This document shows, piece after piece, positions 26,785-35,428 of a stretch of 64,000 nucleotides of DNA. Both the position numbers and the translations under genes were made by a program. Every line of letters starts with the position of its first letter. Positions within the stretch are counted from its first letter, which is position 1. This DNA is from Rhodocyclales bacterium (GTDB lineage Bacteria; Pseudomonadota; Gammaproteobacteria; Burkholderiales; Rhodocyclaceae): positions 144,387 to 208,386 of the forward strand of contig JAPLQY010000011.1 of NCBI GenBank assembly GCA_026399475.1. Direction: 5' to 3'. A model generated the notes under the pieces. That model saw only the letters and a program-made list of their open reading frames with translations. It made no database searches and was not told the DNA's origin.

Positions 26785-27755
26785 GTGATTTTGTCAGCGG
26801 CTTCTGGAATGTTTATGTAGTGGGCATCGTGCTCGTCAGCGTACTTGGCTGTGGCGTCTTTCTCTGGACGCAGAGTTCGGCCAAGCATGTGGAAGGTGAG
26901 ACTACCGGCCACATCTGGGATGAAGATCTTCAGGAGTACAGCAACCCGCTGCCCAGCTGGTGGCGCTGGATGTTCTACATCACGATTGTCTTCTCGTTGT
27001 TTTATCTGGCGATGTACCCCGGTCTGGGAACCTATCAGGGCCAGTTCAACTGGTCTTCCACCGGTCAGTATGACGGTGAGATGAAGAAGGCCGATGAGCA
27101 GTACGGGCCGATCTTCAAGAAGTTCCAGAGCCAGGACATTCGTGCCGTGGCGGCCAACAGCGAAGCCAGGGAGATGGGCCAGCGCCTGTTCCTGACTTAC
27201 TGTGCGCAATGCCATGGTTCGGATGCGAAGGGCGCCAGGGGCTTCCCCAACCTGACCGACAGCGACTGGCTGTTTGGCGGCACGCCCGAGCAGATCAAGG
27301 AGTCCATCCTCAAGGGTCGCGATGCCATGATGCCGCCCAAGGGTGTCAAGCCCGACCTAAACGGTGACCAGATCAAGGATCTCGCAAGCTATGTGCGTTC
27401 CCTGTCCGGTCTTGCCTCCGACTCCATTCGCGCCCAGCGCGGCAAGGAGCTATTCGCCCCGGCTTGCGCAGCCTGCCATGGCCCGGAAGGCAAGGGTACC
27501 CTCGGTCTGGCGCCGAACCTGACGGACAAGGTCTGGCTCTATGGCAGTTCCGAGGAAACCATCATCGAGACGATCACCAAGGGCCGCACCAACCGCATGC
27601 CGGCATTTGGTGATTTCCTTGGCGACGCCAAGGTGCATCTGCTGACGGCCTATGTCTATGGACTCGGTGGTGGTGTCAAGGATGCTCCTGCGGCGGCACC
27701 GGTTGCGGCACCTGCTGCTGCTCCGGCTGAAGCGGCGCCCGCAGAAAAGAAGTAA
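26781..27755 (+). CDS. ccoP: cbb3 oxidase diheme cytochrome c subunit III
   Basis: A 324-residue protein with two N-terminal membrane helices (about 8-30 and 60-80) and two heme sites, CAQCH (141-145) and CAACH (229-233). The WWRWMFYITIVFS segment is typical of CcoP. An Ala/Pro-rich C-terminal tail of about 25 residues is extra. It accepts electrons from soluble cytochrome c. A terminator follows 14 bp after the stop. Confidence 0.97.
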   Translation: MSDFVSGFWNVYVVGIVLVSVLGCGVFLWTQSSAKHVEGETTGHIWDEDLQEYSNPLPSWWRWMFYITIVFSLFYLAMYPGLGTYQGQFNWSSTGQYDGEMKKADEQYGPIFKKFQSQDIRAVAANSEAREMGQRLFLTYCAQCHGSDAKGARGFPNLTDSDWLFGGTPEQIKESILKGRDAMMPPKGVKPDLNGDQIKDLASYVRSLSGLASDSIRAQRGKELFAPACAACHGPEGKGTLGLAPNLTDKVWLYGSSEETIIETITKGRTNRMPAFGDFLGDAKVHLLTAYVYGLGGGVKDAPAAAPVAAPAAAPAEAAPAEKK

Positions 27756-27768
27756 TCTGGTCGCACTT

Positions 27769-27804
27769 CCCCGGCTCCACGCTTTGTGGCGCCGGGGAAT
27801 TTTT
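27769..27804 (+). terminator. Rho-independent terminator after ccoNOQP
   Basis: Stem CCCCGGC / GCCGGGG with an inner CCAC / GTGG pair separated by single mismatches, then AATTTTT. It separates ccoNOQP from ccoGH. Confidence 0.85.
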
Positions 27805-27821
27805 GCTCAGGTCTATCAGCA

Positions 27822-27836
27822 TATCGTAATACGATA
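27822..27836. promoter_or_regulatory. short palindrome just upstream of ccoG
   Basis: TATCGT-AAT-ACGATA, a perfect 6-bp inverted repeat ending 3 bp before the ccoG ATG, so it would occlude or overlap the ribosome-binding region. It could be an operator or an RNA hairpin; no known family site is recognised. Confidence 0.35.
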
Positions 27837-27839
27837 ATC

Positions 27840-29261
27840 ATGGCATCCGTCAACCCCACGCCATCGCAAGAGGTCAGGCCCAGCTTCGTCGAGGAGAGCC
27901 TTTACGAAGTTCACAAGAAAGTGCATCCGCGTGCCGTCAGCGGCATTTTTGCGACCTGGCGCTGGGCGCTGGTCTGGTTTACACAGCTTGTGTATTACGG
28001 TTTGTGCTGGCTGCCGTGGAACGGGAGACAAGCCGTACTGTTCGATCTGGTAGAGCGCAAGTTCTACATCTTCGGACTGGTTTTCTGGCCGCAGGATGTG
28101 ATTTTTTTGGCCATCCTGCTGATCATTTCCGCCTATTCCCTGTTCCTCTTTACCGCGGTCGGAGGTCGTCTGTGGTGCGGCTATGCCTGTCCACAGACGG
28201 TGTACACGGAAATATTTACCTGGATCGAGCAGAAGATCGAGGGTGAGCGCAACGCACGAATCAAGCTCGATGCGGCGCCCATGAGCGGACGCAAGCTGTG
28301 GCTGCGCAGTGCCAAATACATATCGTGGGTGTTGCTGGCGTTCTGGACGGGCTTTACCTTTGTCGGCTATTTCACACCGATCAAGACCGTGTGGGGCTCC
28401 CTGTGGAGTTTCTCGCTGGGGCCATGGGAAACTTTCTGGATGTTTTTTTATGGCACCTTTACGTATTTGTTCGCGGGGCACATGCGTGAACAGGTATGCA
28501 AACACATGTGTCCCTATGCCCGCTTCCAGGGCGTGATGTTCGATCCCGACACGCTTACCATTACCTACGATAACGAACGCGGCGAGCCGCGCGGGGCGCG
28601 CAAGAAAGGGGTTGATCCGCAATCGATTGCCAAGGGCGATTGTGTCGACTGCGGTATCTGCGTGCAGGTTTGCCCGACCGGAATCGATATCCGCGCCGGC
28701 TTGCAATACGAATGCATAGGCTGCGCCGCGTGCATCGATGCTTGCGATCAGGTCATGGAGAAGATGAATTACCCGAAAGGATTGATCCGCTATTCCACGG
28801 AGCATGCGATCGAGGCGCACTGGGGCTGGAAGGAGATCATCGGCCACATCATCCGGCCGCGGGTGATCATTTACTCGACCATTCTTGGCGCGATCTGCGT
28901 GGCGTTTGTCTGGGGCATCGCCACCAAGGCGAACCTGCGCGTGGATGTGATCCGCGATCGCGCAACCCTGGCGCGCGAGGTCGAGGGCGGGCTGATCGAG
29001 AACGTGTATCGACTGCACGTCATCAACGTGTCCGAAGCGCCGCACCGCTATGCCGTCAGCGTGTCGGGTCTGCCAGGAATAGACATGGTGGGTGATCGCA
29101 TTGTCGAAGTCCCCGCCGCAGCGGCAAGAAGCTTTTCCGTGCAGGTGCGCGTGCCGCCGGAGTCCGGCAAGAAGGGCTCGAATCAGATCTTCTTTGACGT
29201 GAAATCCCTTGCCGACGAAAAAGTGGCGGTGCATGAAAAGGCCGCCTTCCTGCAACCGTGA
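27840..29261 (+). CDS. ccoG: CcoG/FixG ferredoxin-like cbb3 oxidase assembly factor
   Basis: A 473-residue inner-membrane protein with four to five helices and two [4Fe-4S] motifs, CVDCGICVQVCP and CIGCAACIDACD. NapH-like motifs WCGYACPQ and CKHMCPY lie in the membrane part, and an Ig-like C-terminal domain follows (about 370-470). CcoG is a cupric reductase that supplies Cu(I) for cbb3 assembly. The in-frame GTG region from 27786 lies inside the ccoP terminator, so the ATG at 27840 is the start. Confidence 0.95.
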   Translation: MASVNPTPSQEVRPSFVEESLYEVHKKVHPRAVSGIFATWRWALVWFTQLVYYGLCWLPWNGRQAVLFDLVERKFYIFGLVFWPQDVIFLAILLIISAYSLFLFTAVGGRLWCGYACPQTVYTEIFTWIEQKIEGERNARIKLDAAPMSGRKLWLRSAKYISWVLLAFWTGFTFVGYFTPIKTVWGSLWSFSLGPWETFWMFFYGTFTYLFAGHMREQVCKHMCPYARFQGVMFDPDTLTITYDNERGEPRGARKKGVDPQSIAKGDCVDCGICVQVCPTGIDIRAGLQYECIGCAACIDACDQVMEKMNYPKGLIRYSTEHAIEAHWGWKEIIGHIIRPRVIIYSTILGAICVAFVWGIATKANLRVDVIRDRATLAREVEGGLIENVYRLHVINVSEAPHRYAVSVSGLPGIDMVGDRIVEVPAAAARSFSVQVRVPPESGKKGSNQIFFDVKSLADEKVAVHEKAAFLQP

Positions 29262-29272
29262 AGGAATACAAC

Positions 29273-29812
29273 ATGCATGCTGCCGTCGCCCGCCCCTGGT
29301 ACCGCGAACCCTGGCCATGGATTCTGGCGGCAGGGCCGTTCATAGTCGTGGTTGCCGCGTTGTACACGGCTTGGCTTGCCGTGGTGAGCAATGACGGATT
29401 GGTGACCGACGACTACTACCGCAAGGGCCTGTCCGCCAACCAGACGATCGCCCGCAGCGAACAGGCGACAAAAATGGGGCTGGTCGCAGGCGTGCGGATT
29501 GCCGGCGATTCTCTATCGGTGCGCCTGCAGGCAAGCGACAATTTCTTTGTCATGCCGCCGACGCTGGCTCTGACCATTACGCATCCAACCCGGGCCGGTC
29601 TGGATCAGTCGCGCGTGCTGGTCCGCAATGGCGACCTCTACTCTGGCGAGGTGCGCCTGCCTGCCGCGGGACATTGGCTGGTCCTGCTCGAGGACGAGCG
29701 CAAGACCTGGCGTCTGATGGGGAACGTGATCCTGCCGGCCAACGGAGAAACTCTCATCGGCAGTCCGGCGAAGCCGGGAACTGCACCTGCACCGGCGGAC
29801 ATCCGCCATTGA
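29273..29812 (+). CDS. ccoH: CcoH/FixH cbb3 oxidase assembly protein
   Basis: A 179-residue protein with one N-terminal helix (about 18-40), then the FixH motif SNDGLVTDDYYRKGLSANQ and a periplasmic beta-rich domain. CcoH interacts with CcoNOP during assembly. It follows ccoG by 11 bp with AAGGA as ribosome-binding site; the GTG at 29258 would lie on that site, so the ATG is preferred. Confidence 0.9.
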   Translation: MHAAVARPWYREPWPWILAAGPFIVVVAALYTAWLAVVSNDGLVTDDYYRKGLSANQTIARSEQATKMGLVAGVRIAGDSLSVRLQASDNFFVMPPTLALTITHPTRAGLDQSRVLVRNGDLYSGEVRLPAAGHWLVLLEDERKTWRLMGNVILPANGETLIGSPAKPGTAPAPADIRH

Positions 29813-29839
29813 ATCGATCAACCACAAGGAGTCAATATC

Positions 29840-29980
29840 ATGGAAGCTTGGAAACTTTTGATTGGTAGCGATATTGGTCTGATGAGTCTATTTACCATCG
29901 GTTTTTGCGTGGTAATCGCCATCTACATGGTCGGATATGCAAAGAAGAAAGCTGAAGAAGACGCCCGTAACGCAAAATAG
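29840..29980 (+). CDS. DUF3149-type membrane microprotein
   Basis: A 46-residue protein, MEAWKLLIGSDIGLMSL at its start, one transmembrane helix and a Lys/Glu-rich tail. The sequence matches the small DUF3149 family, often found beside ccoGH in betaproteobacteria. A clear ribosome-binding site (AAGGAG) lies 10 bp upstream. Function unknown; location suggests an accessory peptide of the oxidase. Confidence 0.85.
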   Translation: MEAWKLLIGSDIGLMSLFTIGFCVVIAIYMVGYAKKKAEEDARNAK

Positions 29981-30012
29981 GCGCTTCCTTTCGGACAGCC
30001 AGGGAGAGAGAA

Positions 30013-30285
30013 ATGCTGAGGATCGTATGGGTGCTGTGGCCCTCGTTTTTAGTCGCCGGAGTCGCCGAAGGTATTTTCTTCACCGTGATTGACCCGCAGG
30101 AGCTGTATTTTTTTGGCGAGGCGGTGCATTTGTCGAAAATAGCCACTTACTCGATAGGTTTCTTCGGTTTCTGGGCTGTTTGCGCGGCATCCAGTTTTAT
30201 GACCTGCTTTCTGCAGCGCAGCGCCGCAGAGGTCAACAAGGGGGTCGGTGCCGCCCCGTCCTCTGAGGACGGTTGCAGGAAATAG
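30013..30285 (+). CDS. small two-helix membrane protein near ccoH
   Basis: A 90-residue protein with two predicted membrane helices (about 5-25 and 45-68) and a hydrophilic tail. A strong AGGGAGAGA ribosome-binding site precedes it. It lies 32 bp after the DUF3149 gene in the same direction. Unnamed proteins of this kind are common at the end of betaproteobacterial cco loci. Function unknown. Confidence 0.65.
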   Translation: MLRIVWVLWPSFLVAGVAEGIFFTVIDPQELYFFGEAVHLSKIATYSIGFFGFWAVCAASSFMTCFLQRSAAEVNKGVGAAPSSEDGCRK

Positions 30286-30333
30286 GCTGTCCGCAATGCG
30301 GGTTGACGCCGGTGCCCAAAAGCGCTGGCGATG

Positions 30334-30924
30334 CTACTGTTTTCTGGCGGGGCCGACGCCTATCGGGGGCGGGGCAAGATTGACGATCCGGCTAAAAAGG
30401 TCACGACACTCGCGGTCTGCCTCGGCGTCGAAGCGCGGATCGCCATTTTCACTGAAGGCGGCACCGATCTCGACCCAGTCTTCGCCCGTGAGATATTTCC
30501 TGGCCAAGGGAATCACCGTGCTTTCCTCAAGAGCCATGTGCTCCAGGGTGTCGTCGCCAAACCTTTCCACCGCTGCAGAGAAGTTCGCCAGCCCATCGGG
30601 CATTTCGGCTGCGTAGTGCCCCAGCGCGAGTTCCAGATCGCGCACATGCCGGGCGCCGGCCAGATGCTGCCGTTCGAGTTCCGCGACCACCGTGTCGGCC
30701 TCATGGGTACGCTGGCGCAATCTGGCAAAGAGGTAGGCATTCTCCTTGGGGTGATGCATTTTTTCGGGAAACTCCTCGAGATAGAAAATCATCGCCCAGA
30801 GCAGTCCGAAGTCGGGCTTTGCATTCCTCTCGAGCATTTCGCGAACCAGATATCTCAGCCCATGTATGACGGCAGCAAGCGAGCGGTGCTCGTCATGGAT
30901 GATCGACAGAGCCGAATTCAGCAT
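30334..30924 (-). CDS. hemerythrin-domain (HHE) protein
   Basis: A 196-residue helical protein beginning SALSIIHDEHRSLAAVIHG, with later histidines in EEFPEKMHHPKENAYLF and EHMALEESTVIP, the H-HxxxE-type di-iron ligand pattern of bacterial hemerythrin-like proteins. It may bind O2 or nitric oxide or act in iron-sulfur repair. It lies 24 bp downstream of uspA on the same strand and is probably co-transcribed with it. It converges on the ccoH-side small membrane gene. Confidence 0.8.
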   Translation of the reverse strand: MLNSALSIIHDEHRSLAAVIHGLRYLVREMLERNAKPDFGLLWAMIFYLEEFPEKMHHPKENAYLFARLRQRTHEADTVVAELERQHLAGARHVRDLELALGHYAAEMPDGLANFSAAVERFGDDTLEHMALEESTVIPLARKYLTGEDWVEIGAAFSENGDPRFDAEADRECRDLFSRIVNLAPPPIGVGPARKQ

Positions 30925-30948
30925 GGCTCATCCCGTGCGCGACTCGGA

Positions 30949-31392
30949 TCAGCGGTAGACCAGCACCGGGATTTTCGAGTGGGTCAGAACTTTTTGTGTT
31001 TCCGATCCGAGCAGGAGCCCCCTGATACCGCGCCGCCCATGCGAGGCCATAAAGATCAGATCTGCGCCCGCCTCTTCGGCCGCCCCGATGATTGCCTCGT
31101 AGGGGATATCGCTGACGGAACTCGCTGCTGCGCTGACAACGCCCTCAGCCTTGGCCGCGGCTTCATGCGCGGCGAGAATTTCCTTTGCCTGCTGTTCGGC
31201 CATCTCCGCGAATTTGTCGGGCGTAGTGGGGTCAATCAGGGCGCCTTCGCCATAAAAGGCGACCGGGTAATCAGGCTTGGCGAAGAAAAAGGTCACCTTC
31301 GCACCGGTTTCCCTGGCAAAGGCAATCGCTCGTTTGGCGGTATCGGACGAAAGCTGCGATCCGTCAGTTGGAACGAGTATGTGCTTGAACAT
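30949..31392 (-). CDS. universal stress protein UspA family
   Basis: A 147-residue protein with the N-terminal HILVPTDGS and the ATP-binding GRRGIRGLLLGSET (G2xG9xGS pattern) near residues 125-138. Such proteins are induced under anoxia in many FNR-controlled bacteria. A perfect FNR box lies 56 bp upstream of its start codon, and a hemerythrin gene follows. Confidence 0.9.
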   Translation of the reverse strand: MFKHILVPTDGSQLSSDTAKRAIAFARETGAKVTFFFAKPDYPVAFYGEGALIDPTTPDKFAEMAEQQAKEILAAHEAAAKAEGVVSAAASSVSDIPYEAIIGAAEEAGADLIFMASHGRRGIRGLLLGSETQKVLTHSKIPVLVYR

Positions 31393-31447
31393 GGCGTTTT
31401 ATCCTCCGAGTGGGTGTCCTAGCCTAGCGCAATAAAGAGCAGCAACG

Positions 31448-31461
31448 TTGATCAAGATCAA
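31448..31461. promoter_or_regulatory. FNR box between uspA and phaC
   Basis: TTGAT-CAAG-ATCAA is a perfect FNR palindrome in the divergent uspA/phaC gap. Placed at -41.5 it would give a uspA start near 31413. A TATACC element at 31476-31481 could serve phaC, with less ideal spacing. Confidence 0.75.
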
Positions 31462-31555
31462 TAGCAACCTGAACTATACCCGACCGGCATCGGGCACAAT
31501 ATCAATGTGGCGGCTGATGTAGTATGCGCCGCCCTCGTGAAGTGGAGAAATCATC

Positions 31556-33289
31556 ATGAGTACGACCAAACAACCCAAATCACCGGCGACCCCCCATGCC
31601 GCGTGGCGCGCCGTCAATCAGGCAGTCGAGGCCAAGGTCGACCCGATCGGGATGGCAACTCCGTTGATGCATGCGCAGCTGGCGTGGTTGTCCCATCCGC
31701 AGGAGATGTCGGAGGCTTTGGCCGAAGTCTCGACCACGCTCTGGGACCTGCAAACACATTCCTGGCATCGTGCGCTGGGCATGCCGAGCAAGGATGTGGT
31801 GTCGCCGAATCCCGACGATACGCGCTTCGCCGATCCGATATGGAGTGAATCGGCGACTTGGGATATCGTCAAGGAATGGTACCTGATGATGACTCACCAG
31901 GTGCAGGACATGCTTTATGACACACCTGGATTGTCCAGCCGCGACCGGCGCCGCGCCGCTTTCTGGTGGCGCAAGTGGCTCAATGCGGCCGCTCCTACCA
32001 ATTTCCTGCTGACCAATCCGGCGGCCATGCAGAAAGCCATGGAGACCCGTGGCGAGAGCCTGCTCAAGGGCTTCAACAATTTCGTTTCCGACTTTCAGGC
32101 GGGTGACGTACAGATGGCACGTCCGACGGATTTCATCGTCGGCAAGGATCTGGGAACCACGCCCGGCAAAGTGGTATTTCGCAATCGTCTGCTGGAGGTG
32201 GTGCACTACACGCCGACCCGCGACAAGGTCTTCGAGACGCCGATCGTCATCGTCACGCCGTGGATCAACAAGTTCTACATTCTCGACCTCAACGCCAAGA
32301 AAAGCATGGTGAAATTTCTGGTCGATCAGGGTTACGACGTCTATATCACCAGCTGGAAGAACCCGACGGCCGACATGCGCGATGTCACTTTCGACGACTA
32401 TCTGATGGAGGGCGTTGGCCAGATCATCGAGACGGCGCGCGGCATCTCCGGTTCGGCCAAGGTGCATGCCGTCGGCTACTGCATCGGCGGCGCAGCCCTG
32501 GCGACCTGGATGGCGTGGGCCAATGCGCACTACGAGAAAAAGGATATACCGGTGGAAGCGGTCACTCTGCTGACCACGCTGGTCGATTACCACAAGCCGG
32601 GCGACATAGAAGTGTTCCTCGACGAGAGCAGTATCAAGTGGCTGGAAAAGTCGATGGCCGAAAAGGGCTATCTGGATGGCAAGGAAATGGCATCTGCATT
32701 TCGTCTGCTGCGTTCGAACAGCCTCGTCTGGCATTACGTGGTGCGCGGCTACCTGTTCGGCGAGGCGCCGCCACCTTTCGATGTCCTGTTCTGGAACATG
32801 GATGCAACGCGCATGCCGGCTGCGATGCACAGCTGGTACTTGCGCAACCTCTATCTCGAGAACCTGCTGATCAAGAAGGATGCACTGAACCTGGCCGGCG
32901 AGAACATCGATCTTGGACGGATTTCGCAGCCGCTGTATGCCGTGTCGGCCGAGGATGATCACATTGCGCCGTGGCGGCAGACCTTCCGCATCAACAACTT
33001 CGTCGCCGGCTCGCGCCGCTATGTGCTGTCGAGTTCGGGTCATATTCTGGGTATCGTGAATCCGGTGGTGAATCCGCCCAAGCGCGACTACCGGGTAGGA
33101 ACCGCCGAAAGGCACGATACGCCGGACGACTGGCGCGAACGGGCGGAGCTTCATCACGGCAGCTGGTGGGAGGACTGGATGGCTTGGCTCAAGCCGCAAT
33201 CGGGCAAGCTGGTCGCCGCGCCACCCGTGGCGACGCGAAAGTTTCCTGCGCTGGCCGATGCTCCGGGCACCTATGTGCTCGAGCCGTAA
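31556..33289 (+). CDS. phaC: class I poly(3-hydroxyalkanoate) synthase
   Basis: A 577-residue enzyme that polymerises 3-hydroxyacyl-CoA into storage granules. It has an N-terminal PhaC_N domain and an alpha/beta-hydrolase core with the lipase-like box GYCIGG (nucleophile Cys). The catalytic Asp lies in SAEDDHIAPW and the His in SSSGHILGIVNP. It ends with the tryptophan-rich WEDWMAWL segment seen in PhaC. Length is normal for class I. phaA, phaB and phaR are not adjacent. The shared FNR box suggests a link to anoxia. Confidence 0.95.
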   Translation: MSTTKQPKSPATPHAAWRAVNQAVEAKVDPIGMATPLMHAQLAWLSHPQEMSEALAEVSTTLWDLQTHSWHRALGMPSKDVVSPNPDDTRFADPIWSESATWDIVKEWYLMMTHQVQDMLYDTPGLSSRDRRRAAFWWRKWLNAAAPTNFLLTNPAAMQKAMETRGESLLKGFNNFVSDFQAGDVQMARPTDFIVGKDLGTTPGKVVFRNRLLEVVHYTPTRDKVFETPIVIVTPWINKFYILDLNAKKSMVKFLVDQGYDVYITSWKNPTADMRDVTFDDYLMEGVGQIIETARGISGSAKVHAVGYCIGGAALATWMAWANAHYEKKDIPVEAVTLLTTLVDYHKPGDIEVFLDESSIKWLEKSMAEKGYLDGKEMASAFRLLRSNSLVWHYVVRGYLFGEAPPPFDVLFWNMDATRMPAAMHSWYLRNLYLENLLIKKDALNLAGENIDLGRISQPLYAVSAEDDHIAPWRQTFRINNFVAGSRRYVLSSSGHILGIVNPVVNPPKRDYRVGTAERHDTPDDWRERAELHHGSWWEDWMAWLKPQSGKLVAAPPVATRKFPALADAPGTYVLEP

Positions 33290-33389
33290 GCCTTGACTCG
33301 CCACGCACGATACGCAGCATGCCGTGCCCGGGCCGACTGTTTCTCTGCATCAGGCATAGGGGTGTTGAAATATGGAGACCCCTGCGTTC

Positions 33390-33403
33390 TTGACCGTGGT
33401 CAA
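33390..33403. promoter_or_regulatory. FNR/DNR-type box upstream of hemerythrin-DUF2249 genes
   Basis: TTGAC-CGTG-GTCAA is a perfect palindrome of the Crp/Fnr type. Its centre is 63 bp before the hemerythrin start codon; at -41.5 the start point would be near 33438. The C/G variant of the box fits DNR or FNR. DNR is encoded 2 kb downstream. Confidence 0.65.
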
Positions 33404-33459
33404 TGTCGCAGGGCGAGGGGACGCCCAGAATCAGTCGCTGTTCAACGGAGTTTCCCCTC

Positions 33460-33897
33460 ATGTCGATTACTGCCCCGCTTTTCCAGCATCACAAACACTG
33501 CGACGAACTGTTCGCCGGCGCGGAAGAAGCTTGCGCCAACGGCGACTGGGTGGCGGGTGCGCAGGCCTTTGCGCTGCTGCTCGACCAGCTTGAAACTCAT
33601 TTCACCAGCGAGGAGGAACTGCTGTTCCCCGCATTCGAGAATGCGACCGGAATGACTTCGGGACCGACCGAAGTCATGCGCGGCGAGCATCGCCAGATGC
33701 GCGATCTGCTGGCACAGATGCAAGGGGCTCTGGCTACCCGCGATAGCGATACGTTCGGGGGGGCCGCCGAGACCCTGCTCATTCTCATGCAGCAGCACAA
33801 CATGAAGGAAGAAAACATCCTGTATCCGATGTGCGATAACGCACTGGGTTCGTCGGATGTCGGCGCCTCCCTGGTGAAGCGGTTGAAGGCCTCATGA
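33460..33897 (+). CDS. hemerythrin-like protein
   Basis: A 145-residue helical protein started at MSITAPLFQHHKHCDELF, with GGAG as ribosome-binding site. Di-iron ligand candidates are HHKHCDELF, LETHFTSEEELLFP, RGEHRQMRD and QQHNMKEENILYP, matching the HxxxE hemerythrin pattern. It overlaps the DUF2249 gene by 4 bp. In denitrifying betaproteobacteria such pairs sit near nitric oxide response genes, and here dnr and nnrS follow. Confidence 0.85.
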   Translation: MSITAPLFQHHKHCDELFAGAEEACANGDWVAGAQAFALLLDQLETHFTSEEELLFPAFENATGMTSGPTEVMRGEHRQMRDLLAQMQGALATRDSDTFGGAAETLLILMQQHNMKEENILYPMCDNALGSSDVGASLVKRLKAS

Positions 33898-34118
33898 CTG
33901 AACATGTAATCGATGGGCGCGAGTTGCAGCCACCGGAGCCGATGGAACGGACCCTGGAGGCTCTGGACACCCTTGCCGATGGCGATGAGTTGCTGCTGCT
34001 GCTGTATTGCCAGCCACATCCGTTGTTCAACATCCTGAGAAACAACGGCTACGGCTGGAGCGAAGAGCTTCGCGCCGACGGGACGCGCGAGATCCGGATT
34101 CGCAAACTGCACGGCTGA
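33894..34118 (+). CDS. DUF2249 (TusA-like) small protein
   Basis: A 74-residue cytoplasmic protein with the DUF2249 pattern VIDGRELQPPEPMERTLEALD and QPHPLFNIL. The fold is TusA-like. It is translationally coupled to the hemerythrin gene (ATGA overlap). DUF2249 proteins recur near denitrification and nitric-oxide-stress genes; the biochemical role is unknown. Confidence 0.85.
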   Translation: MTEHVIDGRELQPPEPMERTLEALDTLADGDELLLLLYCQPHPLFNILRNNGYGWSEELRADGTREIRIRKLHG

Positions 34119-34132
34119 TCGCCACCGCTCGG

Positions 34133-35428
34133 ATGCATCCCAGCCTTTCCTTCGATCAGGCGCCTCCGATTTCAGTGCCGTACCGCTTTTTTATGGCCGC
34201 GCCCTGGTTTGGCGTCATGGCCGGTGTCCTGTTGGCGTGGTCGGGCCCTGATGCATTTGCTTCGCGCTGGACGCCGGAGGCATTGGCGCTGACCCATCTG
34301 CTCGCCCTGGGCTTCATGCTGCAGGCCATGTCCGGCGCGCTGTTCCAGTTCATCCCTGTCGCCGTGGGCGGCAATGTCTGGCGTCCGAAACTGGTCGCCA
34401 ATACGGTGCAACCCTTGCTGGTTCTGGCCACCCTGCTGCTCGTGGCGGGCTTTCTGTTCAGCCGCCCCGGCCTGCTGTCTGCGGCGGCCCCATTGCTTTT
34501 GCTGGGAATCGGCGGCTTCGTTGTGGTCGTTGCGCTGGCTTTGTGGCAGACACCGGCCACCGGCATGACCTTGTGGGCGATGCGTATGGCGATGGGTGGA
34601 CTGGCGATCACCGCGCTGTTTGGCTCGCTACTGGCCGAGGCGCTGGCGCATGGCCTCTCGCTGCCCATTGTCGAATTGACAAACATTCATCTGGCATGGG
34701 GTCTGGTCGGCTGGGCGTTGATGCTGCTGGCCGGTGTGTCCTACCATGTGGTGCCGATGTTTCAGCTGACGCGGCCCTATCCGCTCCGGTTTACTCGCTG
34801 GTTTGCGCCTCTAGTGCTGCTTGGGCTGCTGGCTTGGTCGTCGCAGCTTTTTTTCGATGATGCGAGCTGGTTGCTGGCAATTGCGCTAGCCCTGCTGTTG
34901 ATGCTGTCTGCCTATGCGGGACTGACCTTGTGGCTGCAGTACACGCGCCGCAGAAAGATCCACGACGCTACGTCGATGTGTTTTCGTGTTGCGATGTTGT
35001 CCCTGCTGGCTTTTGCGATTTCCGGTGCGGCATTTTTCCTGCATCCGGAGATCAGTGCCGATCCGCGATCCACGGTTTGGCTGGGCGTGTTGGCATTCGT
35101 CGGAGTCTTTGTTTCCGCAATCACCGGGATGATGTACAAGATTACCCCCTTCCTCAACTGGCTGCATCTGCAGCGCCTGGGCGCACCCTTGTCTGCCGTG
35201 CCGAACATGAAGAAGATGATTCCGGCTGACGCAATGACCGGGCAGCTGCGTCTGCATGTACTCGCTCTGGTCCTGCTGCTGGCTGCCGTCTGGCAACCCG
35301 GGCTGACCCGGCTGGCCGGCCTGGCCCTGGCTGCCTCATTTGTCTGGCTGGGCTGGAATCTGGCGGGGGCCGTCAGGCGCTACCAGAGCTTCAGAGATCA
35401 AATTCGCGCAGCTTTTTTACATCGTTGA
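34133..35428 (+). CDS. polytopic membrane protein in the NO/anaerobic gene group
   Basis: A 431-residue protein with about 12 predicted membrane helices. Conserved-looking histidines lie within or next to helices (LTHLLALGF, NIHLAWGL, SYHVVPMF), reminiscent of heme-copper-oxidase-like or NnrS-like proteins, but no defining motif was recognised. The start at 34133, 14 bp after DUF2249, is preferred over the long frame overlapping that gene. Its 3' end overlaps the convergent dnr gene by 38 bp. It is probably part of the nitric oxide response operon. Confidence 0.6.
   Translation: MHPSLSFDQAPPISVPYRFFMAAPWFGVMAGVLLAWSGPDAFASRWTPEALALTHLLALGFMLQAMSGALFQFIPVAVGGNVWRPKLVANTVQPLLVLATLLLVAGFLFSRPGLLSAAAPLLLLGIGGFVVVVALALWQTPATGMTLWAMRMAMGGLAITALFGSLLAEALAHGLSLPIVELTNIHLAWGLVGWALMLLAGVSYHVVPMFQLTRPYPLRFTRWFAPLVLLGLLAWSSQLFFDDASWLLAIALALLLMLSAYAGLTLWLQYTRRRKIHDATSMCFRVAMLSLLAFAISGAAFFLHPEISADPRSTVWLGVLAFVGVFVSAITGMMYKITPFLNWLHLQRLGAPLSAVPNMKKMIPADAMTGQLRLHVLALVLLLAAVWQPGLTRLAGLALAASFVWLGWNLAGAVRRYQSFRDQIRAAFLHR

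Noticed and set aside
31580..33304. Antisense frame opposite phaC
   Set aside because: No domain or start signals; phaC has all catalytic motifs.
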